Program-made: the position numbers and the translations under genes
The notes under the pieces: generated by a model
What the model was told of the DNA's origin: nothing
Databases searched by the model: none
What the model saw: the letters and a program-made list of their open reading frames with translations, nothing else
In this document: piece after piece, positions 20,986 to 31,714 of the stretch
Position numbering within the stretch: position 1 is the first letter of the stretch
Layout of the letters: every line of letters begins with the position of its first letter
Origin: Calliopum simillimum
Lineage: Eukaryota > Arthropoda > Insecta > Diptera > Lauxaniidae
Direction of reading: 5' to 3'
DNA length: 64,000 nt
Assembly (NCBI GenBank): GCA_951812925.1
Contig: OX638372.1
Span: 84,341,058-84,405,057, forward strand

Positions 20986-23900
20986 AAAACCAAAATAAAT
21001 CAAATTTTACTGTGCCGGCTAGCTCAGCGAAACCTGACACATCAAACATTTTACAAATTTTAAAAAGAAATATTAGTAGCGAAAACATTGACAAAATCAT
21101 TTTTCCAAAACTGCCATATCATGAACGATTAAAGAATTATAATGAAATAAGAGAGAGAATTTTTAAGGATATACCTTGTACTGAAACAAAAACAATACCA
21201 AAAAGGTCAACTTTGCGAATACGACGTTTTTACCAAGCATTGCGTAGGCATAAAAGATTTTTAATTTCTTCAATTTTGAATGAAAAGGACCAACGATTTT
21301 ACGCAGAAGTTAAGTTTTTGGATAAACAAGAATACGGACTTTTGGATACAGGCGCGAATATAAGTTGCGTGGGTTCAAATTTAGCAACTCAAGATTTTTC
21401 TAAATACCCAAAGTTTAAAAAAATTTCTTCGGATGTTAAAACAGCTGATGGTAGAGCTCACAATGTTGTAGGATTTCTCGAAGTAGAAATTGAATATCAA
21501 AATCAGACAAAACCTTTACGTCTTTACGTTATACCATCAATAGCACAGAAACTCATCCTTGGTGTTGATTTTTGGCGTGCTTTCAATCTTGCCCCCGGAA
21601 TTATTAGCACCTTGTCCACCTCAAATTTAGATTCACAGAATTTTTCTGAAAAATGTTTTCCATTAACTCAAATTCAAAAGCAACAACTCGAAGCAGTCAA
21701 GCTTTTGTTTCCTAATTTTGAAAAAGAAGGCCTTGGTCGAACAAAATTGATAGAACATGATATAGATGTAGGCGACGCGAAGGCGATTAAACAGCGTTAC
21801 TATCCAGTTTCACCAGCTGTCGAAAAATTGATGTATGCTGAAATTGATAGAATGCTCGAACTAGGGGTTATAGAAAAATCTTCCAGTTCTTGGAGTTCGC
21901 CTATGCGGCTAGTTCTCAAACCAAATAAAGTAAGGCTCTGTCTAGACGCCAGAAAACTTAATAGTGTCACTATCAAGGATGCTTACCCTATTCAAAGCAT
22001 TGAGCGAATCTTTTCTCGGTTACCTAGTGCAAATATAATAACAAAACTCGATCTTAAAGATGCCTTTTGGCAAATAGGTTTGACTGAAAAATCTAAACAT
22101 TTAACAGCATTTACTGTTCCTGGCAGACCCCTTTACAATTTCATTGTCATGCCATTTGGTCTGTGCAATGCACCATCCACTATGTGCCGCCTGATGGACC
22201 AATTAATTCCACCGGATCTGGCCCATTGTGTTTTCGGTTACTTAGATGATATGTGCATTGTTTCAGAGGATTTCGATAGCCACTTGAGAGTTCTTATTCG
22301 TATTGCAAATCGTTTTAGAGAGGCCAACCTCACTTTAAATATTCGAAAGAGTCATTTTTGCGTCACTGAAACGAAGTACCTTGGGTATATTATAGGGAAT
22401 GGAGGCATTGCTACAGACCCCGAAAAAATTGAAGCAATAACTTCCTGGCCAGTGCCAAAAACTATAAAACAGGTCAGAGGCTTCATGGGACTTGCGGGCT
22501 GGTACCGTAGGTTTATGGAAAATTTTGCAGAAAAGACATACGCTATTACAGAGACACTTTCGACAAAGAAAAAATTTGAATGGACACAAGAGGCTAATGA
22601 GGCTTTTGAAAATGTTAAAAAATTGTTAACTACAACACCAGTCTTAGCAAATCCTAATTTTGAGAAAAAATTTTTCGTACATTGCGATGCCAGCGACATA
22701 GGCATTGGAGCTGTGCTGATGCAATTTAATGAAAAAGATGAAGAGCAGCCAATCGCATACATGTCGCGTAAGCTAAATTCCGCTCAACGCAATTATAGCG
22801 TTACGGAACGCGAATGTCTGGCAGTCGTTGAGGCAATCGAGAAATTTAGGTGTTATGTTGAGTTACAGGAGTTTGAGGTCATTACCGACCATTCTAGTTT
22901 AGTTTGGCTTATGCGACAGCCCAAGCTTACAGGTAGGCTTGCCCGCTGGGCACTGTATCTTCAAGGATACAAATTTACAATTAGCCATAGAAAAGGCAAA
23001 CTAAATGTAGTCCCTGATGCGTTATCACGTATCCATGGTGATGAAATATCTGCACTTGAATTGGATATTACCGAACCGGAAATCGATTTACACTCTAGCC
23101 ACTTTAGTGATGAAGATTACGAAAAATTAAAGCAAAAAATTAGTTCTGAGCAGCATAAATTACCAGACCTAAAAATAGTTGACAGATTTGTATATATTAG
23201 AACTGAACATGTTTCAGGAGACGAAGGACTAGACAGACACTGCTGGAAACTTTGGATTCCTGAAAAAATGAGGACTGAAGTTATGACTCGTGCACACGAT
23301 GCATTAGTTGCAGGACATGGCGGGATGGGTAAAACTTTAGAATTGCTGAGGCGCAATTTTTATTGGCCAGGCATAGTGCGTGACGTTAGACACTACGTGC
23401 GTAATTGCGAAGTTTGCAAGGCTACCAAATCAACAAATACAATTTTACGTCCACCGATGGGTGCGCAACCGATCTCATGCCGACCATTCCAGCGACTTTA
23501 CATCGATATTCTTGGCCCATATCCACGCAGCAAAAAAGGTTTTATAGGCTTGTTGATAGTGCTAGATCACTTCTCAAAATTTCACTGGCTCTGTCCTCTC
23601 AGAAAATTTACATCTGTTAATATTCAAGAATTTTTGCTAAGTCATATCTTTCACGTATACGGTGTACCGGAAACAATAGTTTCAGACAATGGGTCACAGT
23701 TTAAATGCGGTGAGTTTAACGCATTCTTAACAAAACTAGGAATTAACCACATTTATACTGCACTTTATTCGCCCCAATCGAACGCTTCGGAAAGGGTAAA
23801 CCGCTCTTTATTATCTGCCATTCGTGCATATATCAAAAGCGATCATAAAGAATGGGATCTTCATTTGACTAGTATATCATGTTCGTTACGAAATTCTGTT

Positions 23901-24320
23901 CACCAATCGTTACAGTGTTCTCCTTTTCACGCAATTTTCGGCTTCGATATGGTAACACACGGTTCGAGTTATGCCTTATTGAAAAATTTAAATTTGCTTG
24001 AGGAACCTTGTTTTGAGCTTCTCCGCGATGACAAACTCAGTTTGCTAAGAAAAGATTTATCACAAAATATTCGCAAAGCTTACGAACGTAATGTTAAGCA
24101 ATATAATCTGCGATCCAAGCCAGTATCGTTTCAAATTGGTCAAGAGGTTTACAGAAAGAATTTTACGCAAAGCAATTTTATGAAAAATGTCAATGCTAAA
24201 CTTAATGATGTTTACGTTAAAGCAAGAGTTCGTGAAAAATTAGGAAATAGTTTGTATGTGTTAGAGGATTTGCAAGGTCGTTATGATGGAACTTATCACG
24301 CACAGCATATGCATTCATAA
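20916..24320 (+). CDS. pol: Pol polyprotein: protease, RT, RNase H, integrase (inner element)
   Basis: The open frame of 1134 codons starts right after a stop at 20913 and has no sensible ATG, so it is expected to be made by -1 frameshifting from Gag. Numbered from 20916: aspartic protease with DTG at D144; reverse transcriptase with YLDD at 442-445; RNase H after about 600 (HCDAS motif); integrase with zinc-binding H794, H801, C831, C834 and catalytic D864, D924, E959. The last two are separated by 34 residues, one fewer than the usual 35, and the outer element shares this spacing. A C-terminal chromodomain was not recognised. There are no internal stops, so this copy could be enzymatically competent. 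No env follows; the 3' LTR begins 63 bp after the stop. Confidence 0.95.
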   Translation: MLCKKIGKLIEGGIHQQPSTSQVENQNKSNFTVPASSAKPDTSNILQILKRNISSENIDKIIFPKLPYHERLKNYNEIRERIFKDIPCTETKTIPKRSTLRIRRFYQALRRHKRFLISSILNEKDQRFYAEVKFLDKQEYGLLDTGANISCVGSNLATQDFSKYPKFKKISSDVKTADGRAHNVVGFLEVEIEYQNQTKPLRLYVIPSIAQKLILGVDFWRAFNLAPGIISTLSTSNLDSQNFSEKCFPLTQIQKQQLEAVKLLFPNFEKEGLGRTKLIEHDIDVGDAKAIKQRYYPVSPAVEKLMYAEIDRMLELGVIEKSSSSWSSPMRLVLKPNKVRLCLDARKLNSVTIKDAYPIQSIERIFSRLPSANIITKLDLKDAFWQIGLTEKSKHLTAFTVPGRPLYNFIVMPFGLCNAPSTMCRLMDQLIPPDLAHCVFGYLDDMCIVSEDFDSHLRVLIRIANRFREANLTLNIRKSHFCVTETKYLGYIIGNGGIATDPEKIEAITSWPVPKTIKQVRGFMGLAGWYRRFMENFAEKTYAITETLSTKKKFEWTQEANEAFENVKKLLTTTPVLANPNFEKKFFVHCDASDIGIGAVLMQFNEKDEEQPIAYMSRKLNSAQRNYSVTERECLAVVEAIEKFRCYVELQEFEVITDHSSLVWLMRQPKLTGRLARWALYLQGYKFTISHRKGKLNVVPDALSRIHGDEISALELDITEPEIDLHSSHFSDEDYEKLKQKISSEQHKLPDLKIVDRFVYIRTEHVSGDEGLDRHCWKLWIPEKMRTEVMTRAHDALVAGHGGMGKTLELLRRNFYWPGIVRDVRHYVRNCEVCKATKSTNTILRPPMGAQPISCRPFQRLYIDILGPYPRSKKGFIGLLIVLDHFSKFHWLCPLRKFTSVNIQEFLLSHIFHVYGVPETIVSDNGSQFKCGEFNAFLTKLGINHIYTALYSPQSNASERVNRSLLSAIRAYIKSDHKEWDLHLTSISCSLRNSVHQSLQCSPFHAIFGFDMVTHGSSYALLKNLNLLEEPCFELLRDDKLSLLRKDLSQNIRKAYERNVKQYNLRSKPVSFQIGQEVYRKNFTQSNFMKNVNAKLNDVYVKARVREKLGNSLYVLEDLQGRYDGTYHAQHMHS
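20925..20931 (+). promoter_or_regulatory. Candidate -1 ribosomal frameshift site (A AAA AAA)
   Basis: Seven A's sit in the Gag reading phase as A AAA AAA, a canonical slippery heptamer, ten bases into the Pol open frame. A downstream stimulatory structure was not identified. The outer element lacks the A7 at the matching place. Confidence 0.6.
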
Positions 24321-24383
24321 TATTGGTTTTATTTTATCCATTCCTGCTAAGCTGGTTGTTAACTAACACCATCTTATCCGGTT
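24321..24383 (+). other. Inner element 3' untranslated segment, no polypurine tract seen
   Basis: Only 63 bp separate the Pol stop from the 3' LTR. The bases just before the LTR (ATCTTATCCGGTT) are not purine-rich, although a polypurine tract is expected here for plus-strand priming. Confidence 0.6.
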
Positions 24384-26790
24384 TGTAATGTACAAATCTA
24401 CCCTTATATATTTTTTGAAATTTTTTCTTTATTTAACATATAGTTTTCGAATTTAAAATTTTTATTTCGCAAAAAAAATTGGAAAATTTAAGTTTTGCCA
24501 AACTTTTTATCGTGCGATTTTTCGTTTGCACTTTATTTGCCAAATGGTTGCGATATGTGATGAATGTACTCGTACCCAGCTGTTTATTTCATAAGTTGGT
24601 ATACATGCTAATTTTTAATCTGTCAAAAATTACTCATGGCTAACATACAGAAACTCTTCCTTTTCCTGTGAATTTTCGGCGAGTGCAGACCTATCATCAG
24701 AAGAATCTTCAAAAAAATCTTTAATCATCATAAAATTCAATAAAGTTTTTCTTGGTTTACCATATTTAGTATAAATAAAAATTAATTAATTTTTTACTTA
24801 AACTATATTTTAAGAATTATAAACATTTGATCAAACTGAGCCGATATAACCCAGGAAAAATTAAGCAAAGGTAGTAAAATGGCTAAGTTCCCTAAAGTTT
24901 TCATACATTAAATTTTTAAATTAAATCCTAGCCTCAAACTTTGTACATCTTGATGTACCAAATTTTTGGATCTCCCAAAAAACTGTTCCCAGAAGAAGTT
25001 AAAGAAGCCTAAAAAAATAGAAATTGAGTGGCAGATCAGCAAACATAAAAAAATTCCAGCATGTATACTTTCAGTATACACACCAAAGTTAAACAGAAAG
25101 CATAAAAACCTTAAAAAGAAAAAACTGTAGAAACAAAAAAAAAAACATTCAGAAATCAAATCATAGTTTTGAAACAAAAAGAAAATTAAGTATTAGTGCT
25201 AGGCTTAAAATCGATATAGATAAGCTAGAAAATAATTTTGAAAGAAAAAAAAAACAAATTTGAATTAATTTACTTAAAGTTAAAATTTAGAAAAAATGCA
25301 TTTTAAGTAGTTAAAATGGTTAAAGTTCATATAGTGGATAAGAAAAGAAAAAGTGAAAAAAAAATATTGCCAATAGATTTAGAAAAAGTTAAGAATATTT
25401 GAATTAAATCCTAAATTAAAAATTAGTTTTACATACATACATACTTAATTACAAACTTAACATATAAAGTTACAATACACAATACAACAACATAAAACAA
25501 AGGAATAAAAAACCAACAAATTTAAAAGAGCAACAAAAAAAAAATCAAATTCATAAGATACACGTAAAAAAAAACACAACAACATCATCGTCGTCGAGAA
25601 AGGCCTTTCATCGCTTCGGATGCTGAGTACTCGTAAGTCAAAATCATAAAATTTCATATTTTTGTTCATTATTCTCTTTTTTATTGCTCATCATAAATTT
25701 TATTGTTTTATGATTCCACTTAAAGAGCTCCGCTCAAACATCATAAAATTTCTCTAAGTCTCCAAATTGAGATTTTTTCTATGCATTTAATTTTATCAGT
25801 GTAGTTTGGTTATTTTACAACAACAGCATAACACATTTGTCATGCAGCTTCGTGTGAAAAAGTGCAACAACAATTCAATGGCTGAATAAGCTCAAGCTTC
25901 GGCTTAGTTGTTTTGTTCTCTTTTGATCTTCTTAGCTTACACTTGTTCTTGCGCTCAAAACTTCGAAGCTCACGACAATTGTGTTTGCTATTCATTTTGT
26001 TTTGGTCACTTAGAAGACCAACATCAAAACGTCAAATATATGCAGATGATATAAAAAAAATAAAAAAACAAGTGAACAAAACAAAGACAAAACCAAAACC
26101 CAATTATACGTAAATTTATCTTTTTTTAAAACCATTTCAACAAAAAAACAAAAACTAAACTTAAAGATACAAAAAAATGTAAAAGTTTGTTTGTAATTTT
26201 TTTTTTCATTGCACTATTTTTTTCTTATTAATTTTAAGATACCTACACTGTGAAAAATTTTGATTATTTTTTTTGCCCTTAATTAAAATTTAAATGATTT
26301 TTCGGTTAATTTTATTAAACAATAAATGAATTCTTAGTTTGAAAATAAAAATGGGTAATTAAGTTTATTTTGTCGGTGGTTAAGTAGAATATTTCTTTAG
26401 GGACCTTTATAAATTTTAATAACAAGGTCATGGTTGGGAGGGCATGGAAAGGGGACGCGAATACCATCATTGCGATACCCCCAAATCGTCGCCTGAGAGA
26501 TCTGTCTATTTTTTTTGTTAATTGAATAATACCATGTTTTTTTTTTCTCTGTATTTTTACTGCACATTTTTTTTCCTTTTAGCCATGGTATCCAGCCTTG
26601 TAATCTATTAGATTCCGTGTATTTTGGCCAAGGAGTCTTTAATTAAATTGTAGTGTTGCTTGAAGGTTATGGTGCCAAAACCCCACCCACTAGCACCGTA
26701 TATGCTAGCCGTATTGATAAGGCTCCGACCGGTATCATTCGACCTCAAGATTTTGTGCTTATTTTCCACCCTCGCACGCACACCATTACA
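24384..26790 (+). repeat. Inner element 3' LTR
   Basis: 2,407 bp, the same length as the 5' copy and identical where compared, including homopolymer runs. Followed by the ATGT duplication at 26791-26794. Confidence 0.95.
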
Positions 26791-26794
26791 ATGT

Positions 26795-29255
26795 TGAGGA
26801 ATAAACACGTACCTATAGCGTGATTTTTTTTTATAATTTTTTTTTGGTGCATTACAAGTAGTAAATTTCACATAGTTTCAAGCAAATGTGTAAAAATTAA
26901 ATAATTTAAAAGAATTTGGAGGAGAATAAAGGATTTCAGTGTTCGTGGGTTTTTTTTTATTTGCAAAGGTAAATTAATTTAAAAAAAAAAAAAAATACAA
27001 AAAAAAAATAAAATAAAATAAGGTGATTTTTATTTTCAAAGGAAAAATAATTTCGGGGATTTATAATTGTCCACCGGAGTCCCACTTTCGACGGATTTTG
27101 CTACCCAAGTTAAAGTCATAAAAACGAAGGTTTGGCGCATCTTCAGCAGGTGGCCTGGAGATGCGCAACGATTGAAATTTACACCACTTTAATAATCACC
27201 ACTTCATCAGCACTACTTTCGGAGAACTTTCGTCGAACATCGATTTACTACGAGAACGTAATCTCCATTAGCATGCCAAGATTCGTCATACGCATCATAA
27301 CCTTCAACCAGATTCTGATTTCAACATCGGTTTTAAGTTCCAGTTTTAAAATTTATTAAGTTGGTTTGCCACGCAATTGACCTATGTGGTTGCAGAATCA
27401 CCTATTCAATACTTCAGTTCCAACGAGACATGATCAGTCTTAGCAGCTCTCAGCTACAGGATTTAAAAATTCAGGAAATTTAGGAATAATGGATAGTGTT
27501 TTTTTCTTCTTTTCCAAATTTGACATATTGAAACCCTATATACATATATTCAAGATCAATTTGAAATTCTTTAAATAAGTACATATACATACACGATAGT
27601 CATAAAATGGCGGCAAAGTTACCCCACCTTTTAAGATTTCAAACTAGCAACAATTAATGCTAATTTTTAATAATTGATAACAACGTTCAAAAATAAATTT
27701 TATTCATAAAGTAAAAATAACTAAATAAGTATTAGTAACTTGAAAATTTAATTTTCAAAAGTTAGTTTACTTTAGTTTCCATTCTTGTCGATGGAGTCAA
27801 TTATATTTTCAATCGTTTGCCTAATTCAAGATAATACCCCAGCCTAAGTAAAAACTTTTTTTTTAAAAATCATTAAACCTTTTTTTTTTTTAATTTAAGC
27901 ACATACTTATATTGCACCTGTATATAACTTATTTTTAACCTCAATGATATTACCCATTTGAACCTTTTTGTTCATAATTAAAAATAAGGAAATAAGATTT
28001 AAAAGAAAAATTTTATTTTTAAATAAATTTTCAAATTGTTCAAAATTGGTTAATGTACAAAAGTATCTTAAATCTTAATACTAAGTGGCAAGGAAGTAAC
28101 CACAGTTCAGTTTTAGAAGAGATAAATTTATAGAAAAAAAAAAGTTTCAACTGGGTAATATTTCAAACAAAAAGAGAGTAAGCTAGAGTTTACCTAATAT
28201 TTAATATTTCCAAAAAAAAAAAGGAGAGTTAGCTAGAGTTTATCTAAGATTGGTGAGAACTTTGTACACATTTTTCATAACTGCAGCATAACATCGCTAC
28301 GCTGAGCTCAACGTCATCGATGCAGCCGCTAAATATGTAAGTGAAATTTTTACTCATTTGTTTAACTCTCTTTATCTTGTTCTATTTTAATTTTGCAAAC
28401 AAAAAGAAAGAAGAAATCAAAATTAGAGAAATTGACAAGAGATCTTCCTTGAATAGCTAAAGTTTCTCAAATTTGTAATTTTGAGTGTTTCAAATTTCAT
28501 TATGTTCTAAAGATTTTTGCTCTATATTCTGCTGAAGCTTACTTTACATTGTTGATAAACATTGTACCAACATTTTGAATTTATGAATTTTTCTTGAACT
28601 AAACTATGTTGAAATTTACATTAGAATTTGTTTTAAGATTCGTTTAGTGGCATTGAAATGCATAAATACCATAAAGTATATTTAATATTTTGAAGTTATT
28701 ATCATAAAATCATGAATAAAGAGTAGATATTTTATTAAGTCTTGTGATGAACACGTAAATCTGTTAGTTTAATTATAATTTGGTTGGGTTTGGGAGAGAT
28801 TGAGGGTCTCTCAGACGATGGTTGGGCTAGGGAAAAGACCCGAGACAGAACAACACCTGCTGTCTCCTTTCAGATAGATAGAATAGTTTAACCTATGCCT
28901 GAATCTAAAAGAGTTTATGTTTTACTATAGTTGCCTCAACGTATCTTAAGTGCAGCTTATTCATTTTAATCCTAGTTTGGATTTTGTTTTTGCTGTTTTG
29001 GTTTTTTTTTATATTATGCATATGTGCAGGATTTATTTTTATGAATGATAACAGATGGGCATTGTTAGTGTAGGGCACGAATCCCCCATATCCCGACGAG
29101 CATAGACCTGGAATCACTAGCGTGCACACGATCGCTCTACATCAACTTATTGCCACCTATCTTATAGTAACATAATATAGATTTTCACTATCCATCTCTT
29201 ATAGAGAGCGATTGGTTGTATCTCATTATTTGCATTTCAATTAATTATCATTACA
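26795..29255 (+). repeat. 5' LTR of the outer Gypsy, right part
   Basis: The remaining 2,461 bp of the outer 5' LTR, resuming TGAGGAATAAACACG exactly where 16127 left off and ending CATTACA. Compared with the 3' LTR I saw about five single-base differences (near 27000, 27105, 27838, 28615 and 28817) and poly-A/T length changes. Confidence 0.93.
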
Positions 29256-29260
29256 TAAAA

Positions 29261-29278
29261 TGGCGCCCAACGTGGGGC
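29261..29278 (+). promoter_or_regulatory. Primer binding site, tRNA-Lys (outer element)
   Basis: TGGCGCCCAACGTGGGGC, identical to the inner element's primer site, five bases after the 5' LTR end. Confidence 0.92.
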
Positions 29279-30037
29279 CCAATTGTTTTTGGGCTATCCT
29301 CAGTTTTTTCTTGGAACTTGTTCAGTAAGTCTGGAATTAGAAATTAGCTTTTCAGAGCTTAACTAACCGACTTTGGAAATAAGTTTTTCATTTTCAATTT
29401 TCATTGTATGTTTTAAAAATTTTTGGAATTTTGTTCGAATGCTTGGCGTTCGGCAAACCATTTTTAAAACATATAAAATATAAATCCGTCATATTTAAAT
29501 AAGGCACTGGAACTTATTAGCGTGCTAAGCATTCTTTTAACCAGCCTTAAATTTCAATTTGAACAAAATACCCTTGTCATATCTTTTGGAATCTATTTTT
29601 TTTATAAATCGTTTCTTTTCATTCGATATGTGAAGTGAAGTATATTTGCAAACCGCTTTCTTCATAAATTTAATTTTCCACTTTTTTTTATTCAGGTAAG
29701 GTAAATCTGCTTCTGTTTCTGAGTGAGTCTGTTTTATATTTTTTTTTTAAACTAACAAGATTTTCGTCAGTCAATCACAAGACTTAAGCCAATTTTGCGT
29801 ATAAATACTTTCGCATATTTTTTTTTTTTGAATCGTGAAAAGCTAAAGTAATCTTATTACAACCTTTCTAAATAGCTCAGGTTATAGATTATCGAATAGG
29901 CTGTACAAATTTTTGATACATTTTGAATATCCATTCGTTTTCGATCCGATCGTGATTTTGACTTTCGGTTTTAGTGCGATACGACAGTTTTTGGATTTAG
30001 ATAAGATTTTTGATTTTTTTATATACATAAATTTAAA
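29279..30037 (+). other. Outer element 5' leader
   Basis: About 760 bp of AT-rich leader between the primer site and the RING-Gag start. No protein frame is supported. Confidence 0.6.
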
Positions 30038-31714
30038 ATGGCTGTTCATCACAGCAACGAAGATTTGGTTCAATTGGGTCTACCTGGAGAACTTTGCACT
30101 ATATGTAGTGAAGTTACTACAGAGTTAAATTTTGCGTTAACGCCTTGTCGTCATGGCTTCCACCGTTCTTGCATTGCCATATGGTTACAAGAAAACAATA
30201 GCTGCCCAATCTGCAGAAGATCTTGTGATAGCCAGTCTCTTCATAGCTTTGCCGAGCAAGAGCCACCACTTTCTCTTGATCTTGGAAATGGTGCACGACC
30301 AAAAGGAGCAATTAATGGTAGGGGTCCTACTACACGTTCTCAAGCAGCCAATGCTACGGTTTCAAGTTGGCAAAGTCAAAATGAGTATAGATCGCCTGCA
30401 AACCATCGCGGACGTGGGAGGCCACCAAACTTTAATAATCATAATAACCGTAACCGAAATGACAGAAATGACAGGAATGATAGGAATAATAGGAATGAAC
30501 AACTTAATTCTAATTTTGATTTACGACGCATGCAAGATATAGTTGATGAATCAATCCAACGTCAAAATGAAAATTTTTCACGTGAATTAAGAGGTACCGT
30601 TGCCCAGCTAGTCACTAGTTCTCTAGATTCGTATTTCCAAAATTTGAATGTAGGTCAAAATCCTTTGTTACGCAACCATAATGCATCTCGATCAGGCTTA
30701 AATCTTTTAGAAGAACCAAGTAACCAAAATGCAAACAATAATAATGATGTTAGTTCTCGTAACGAGCAGAACATTGATCAAAATGCTAATCATAATTCAG
30801 ATCGCAATAATCCCATTCCTGGGATTAGTTCCAATGGCAATTCTTCTTCTGATTCAATTGCAAAAACAATTTTTAATTGGAAAATAACATTTGATGGGTC
30901 ATTAGAATCAATTTCTGTAGATGAATTTATCTACCGTGTGAACGCTCTTACCGTCTCCACACTTAGATGCAATTTTAATTTATTATGTCAGCATGCGCAC
31001 GTGTTATTTGAGGGAAAAGCTAAGAGATGGTTTTGGCGGCATCACCGTGCTGTGCAAAGATTAGATTGGTCCAATATATGCGAAGAACTGCGAAAGAATT
31101 TTAAGGATGTAAGGTCAGATTTTGATATCGAGGAAAAAATTCGCTCCCGAAAGCAACGAGGAAACGAAACTTTTGAACAATTTTTCGATTCTATTATGTG
31201 CATATGTGATAGTCTGCGTACACCAATGCCTGAATTGGTTTTAGTAGAAACGCTCATTCGAAATTTACGTCCCGAAATCCGTCATGAGCTTTTGCACCTA
31301 GAAATAAAAACTATTTCTGAATTGAGGCGCGCTTGTAACCGACGTGAAAATCTGCTTGATACTTTTCAGCGTCCTAATTTGAATTTTGCTAAGCCTTTCT
31401 CTTATCAAAAGAAACAGATTTCAGAAGTTCTAGAGCCAGAATCAGGTGATGATGATTGTGGTGAAGATGTTAGTGAAATTCGAGCACAAACTAATTCGGT
31501 TGATTATTCAAATGTCAAATGCTGGAACTGTGAAGATGTTGGACACAGTTATAAGCAATGTGAAAAACCACGTCGTATTTTTTGCTACGGTTGTGGTTTG
31601 TTAGGATTTTTCTTGCCCAATTGTACAAATTGTAACAAAGCGGAAAACAGACAGGGGGATGGCTGCGGCAACAACAGCAGACATCCCAGAACTTACAAAA
31701 AGAACATGAACTAG
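30038..31714 (+). CDS. gag: RING-Gag fusion polyprotein (outer element)
   Basis: 558 residues in one uninterrupted frame. Residues 20-59 are a RING-H2 finger: C20-x2-C23-x13-C37-x-H39-x2-H42-x2-C45-x10-C56-x2-C59. I22, W49, P57 and R60 sit at the E2-contact and linchpin positions of active RING ligases. A low-complexity Arg/Asn/Asp-rich linker (about 110-150) is followed by the Gag capsid domain (about 280-440, with the GKAKRWFWRH segment). The nucleocapsid has a CCHC knuckle C495/C498/H503/C508 and a second cluster C516/C519/C529/C532, with the same spacing as the inner element. The ATG at 30038 is supported by matching N termini in both elements. Expected in cytoplasmic virus-like particles. 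That the RING ubiquitinates anything is inference; the fusion itself is seen directly. Confidence 0.93.
   Translation: MAVHHSNEDLVQLGLPGELCTICSEVTTELNFALTPCRHGFHRSCIAIWLQENNSCPICRRSCDSQSLHSFAEQEPPLSLDLGNGARPKGAINGRGPTTRSQAANATVSSWQSQNEYRSPANHRGRGRPPNFNNHNNRNRNDRNDRNDRNNRNEQLNSNFDLRRMQDIVDESIQRQNENFSRELRGTVAQLVTSSLDSYFQNLNVGQNPLLRNHNASRSGLNLLEEPSNQNANNNNDVSSRNEQNIDQNANHNSDRNNPIPGISSNGNSSSDSIAKTIFNWKITFDGSLESISVDEFIYRVNALTVSTLRCNFNLLCQHAHVLFEGKAKRWFWRHHRAVQRLDWSNICEELRKNFKDVRSDFDIEEKIRSRKQRGNETFEQFFDSIMCICDSLRTPMPELVLVETLIRNLRPEIRHELLHLEIKTISELRRACNRRENLLDTFQRPNLNFAKPFSYQKKQISEVLEPESGDDDCGEDVSEIRAQTNSVDYSNVKCWNCEDVGHSYKQCEKPRRIFCYGCGLLGFFLPNCTNCNKAENRQGDGCGNNSRHPRTYKKNMN

Larger units (their letters stand above)
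16128..26790 (+). mobile_element. Inner Ty3/Gypsy LTR retrotransposon, nearly intact
   Basis: A 10,663-bp element inserted into the 5' LTR of the outer one, with ATGT duplicated on both sides (16124-16127 and 26791-26794). Both LTRs are 2,407 bp, start TGTAATG and end CATTACA, and looked identical wherever I compared them, which implies a very recent insertion. Order: LTR, tRNA-Lys primer site, RING frame, Gag, Pol, LTR; no env. Pol is fully open. The only visible defect is a frame change between the RING and Gag frames. Confidence 0.95.

Noticed and set aside
24321..24383. Possible env gene between pol and the 3' LTR
   Set aside because: Only 63 bp here and 73 bp in the outer element, so neither copy has an envelope gene in that place.
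27132..29129. Open frames inside the outer LTR, repeated at 35813-37809
   Set aside because: LTR sequence duplicated at both ends; no motifs or signs of selection.
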